Virus record (IMG/VR): IMGVR_UViG_3300027816_000424
Span: 1 to 23,128 of that record
DNA: 23,128 bases
Origin: a virus
Strand: one strand, 5' to 3'
How positions within the stretch are numbered: position 1 is the stretch's first letter; each line of letters opens with the position of its first letter. This document shows, piece by piece, positions 22,714 to 23,128 of the stretch. Both the position numbers and the translations under genes were made by a program. The notes beneath the pieces were generated by a model. The model did no database searches and was not told the origin of the DNA. It was given only the letters and a program-made list of their open reading frames with translations.

Positions 22714-23128
22714 GAATTTTGTTATTTGGATTACCTGGTTCTGGAAAGACTACATTAGCAGAAAAGTTAGTGAAACTTCTCCCCAACGCAGGACATTTAA
22801 ACGCAGACGCGGTTCGTAAAGCATTCGAAGATTGGGATTTTAGTCCCGCAGGTCGAGCACGACAAGCTCTTCGTATGCGAACAATGTCTGATAATTTACT
22901 AGAACAAGAAAGTGTAGAATATGTGGTCGCAGATTTCGTGGCTCCAACTCGTGAGTTACGTGCAATCTACGAACCACATTTCTGTGTCTGGATGGATACT
23001 ATCGTAGAAGGACGCTTTGAAGATACGAACAAGGCGTGGCAAGTCCCACAAGAGGACGAATATAATATTCGTATCACAGAATTTAACTCAGACGTAGAGG
23101 CAGAAAAATTATGCAATTTAATTCTAAA
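22710..23128 (+). CDS. P-loop kinase resembling adenylylsulfate kinase (partial, 3' end outside window)
   Basis: An open frame begins with ATG at 22710, overlapping the endonuclease stop as ATGA, and runs to the right edge without a stop (139 codons visible). The product begins MRILLFGLPGSGKTTLAEKL, with Walker A GLPGSGKT at 7-14. The following segment has LNADAVRKAF, DFSPAGRARQALRMR and VADFVAPTRELR, which match the order of substrate-binding elements in CysC-type adenylylsulfate kinases. Phage proteins of this type are often annotated that way, but the true phosphate acceptor could be another small molecule. Its strong P-loop makes kinase identity solid; the specific substrate is uncertain. 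Confidence 0.75.
   Translation, partial: MRILLFGLPGSGKTTLAEKLVKLLPNAGHLNADAVRKAFEDWDFSPAGRARQALRMRTMSDNLLEQESVEYVVADFVAPTRELRAIYEPHFCVWMDTIVEGRFEDTNKAWQVPQEDEYNIRITEFNSDVEAEKLCNLIL

Overview
The window is a gene-dense stretch of an AT-rich, T4-related (tailed, contractile) bacteriophage genome. Every supported gene is on the + strand, neighbours overlap or are 1-84 bases apart, and no gap exceeds 100 bases, so there are no long empty regions. No tRNA, rRNA, CRISPR array, insertion sequence, attachment site or convincing terminator was seen. The mix of virion genes with a T4-type replication and recombination set (gp32-like, UvsX-like, 5'-3' exonuclease, DnaB-like helicase) points to a virulent myovirus. 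The cobalamin-dependent ribonucleotide reductase and iron-using accessory genes fit an environmental, probably aquatic, host, but the host cannot be read from the sequence.

Layout. 1-1988: tail of an unknown gene, then an SNF2-type helicase. 2028-12084: a tail and baseplate block with a gp26-like protein, a small downstream frame, the tape measure, a tube-initiator-like protein, a small LysM protein, a large hub-like protein, a second hub-like protein carrying a predicted murein hydrolase domain, and an unknown 138-residue protein. 12084-18732: replication and recombination, with a very compact family A DNA polymerase, an unknown protein, gp32-like ssDNA-binding protein, UvsX/RecA, a small unknown protein, a FEN-type nuclease and a DnaB-like helicase. 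18817-22304: nucleotide metabolism and accessory genes: class II ribonucleotide reductase, thioredoxin, dUTPase, A-type Fe-S carrier, Fe(II)/2-oxoglutarate oxygenase. 22327-23128: a Vsr-like endonuclease and the 5' part of a P-loop kinase resembling adenylylsulfate kinase.

How the parts fit. The helicase, polymerase, SSB, recombinase and FEN nuclease form most of a replisome and recombination-dependent replication set. Ribonucleotide reductase with adjacent thioredoxin supplies and re-reduces the dNTP-making enzyme, and dUTPase keeps uracil out of DNA. The most notable observations are: (1) a run of seven T at the end of the gp26-like gene, just upstream of the tape measure, in a position and phase that would allow a programmed +1/-2 frameshift into the next small frame; (2) a 440-residue PolA-family polymerase that appears to lack the thumb, has lost the exonuclease catalytic residues and has altered motifs A and C; (3) a possible split of the baseplate hub over two genes, the second carrying the lysozyme-like domain; (4) a hairpin leader with a five-codon open frame before an unknown gene, and a promoter with an overlapping dyad and a repeated leader motif before the gp32-like gene.
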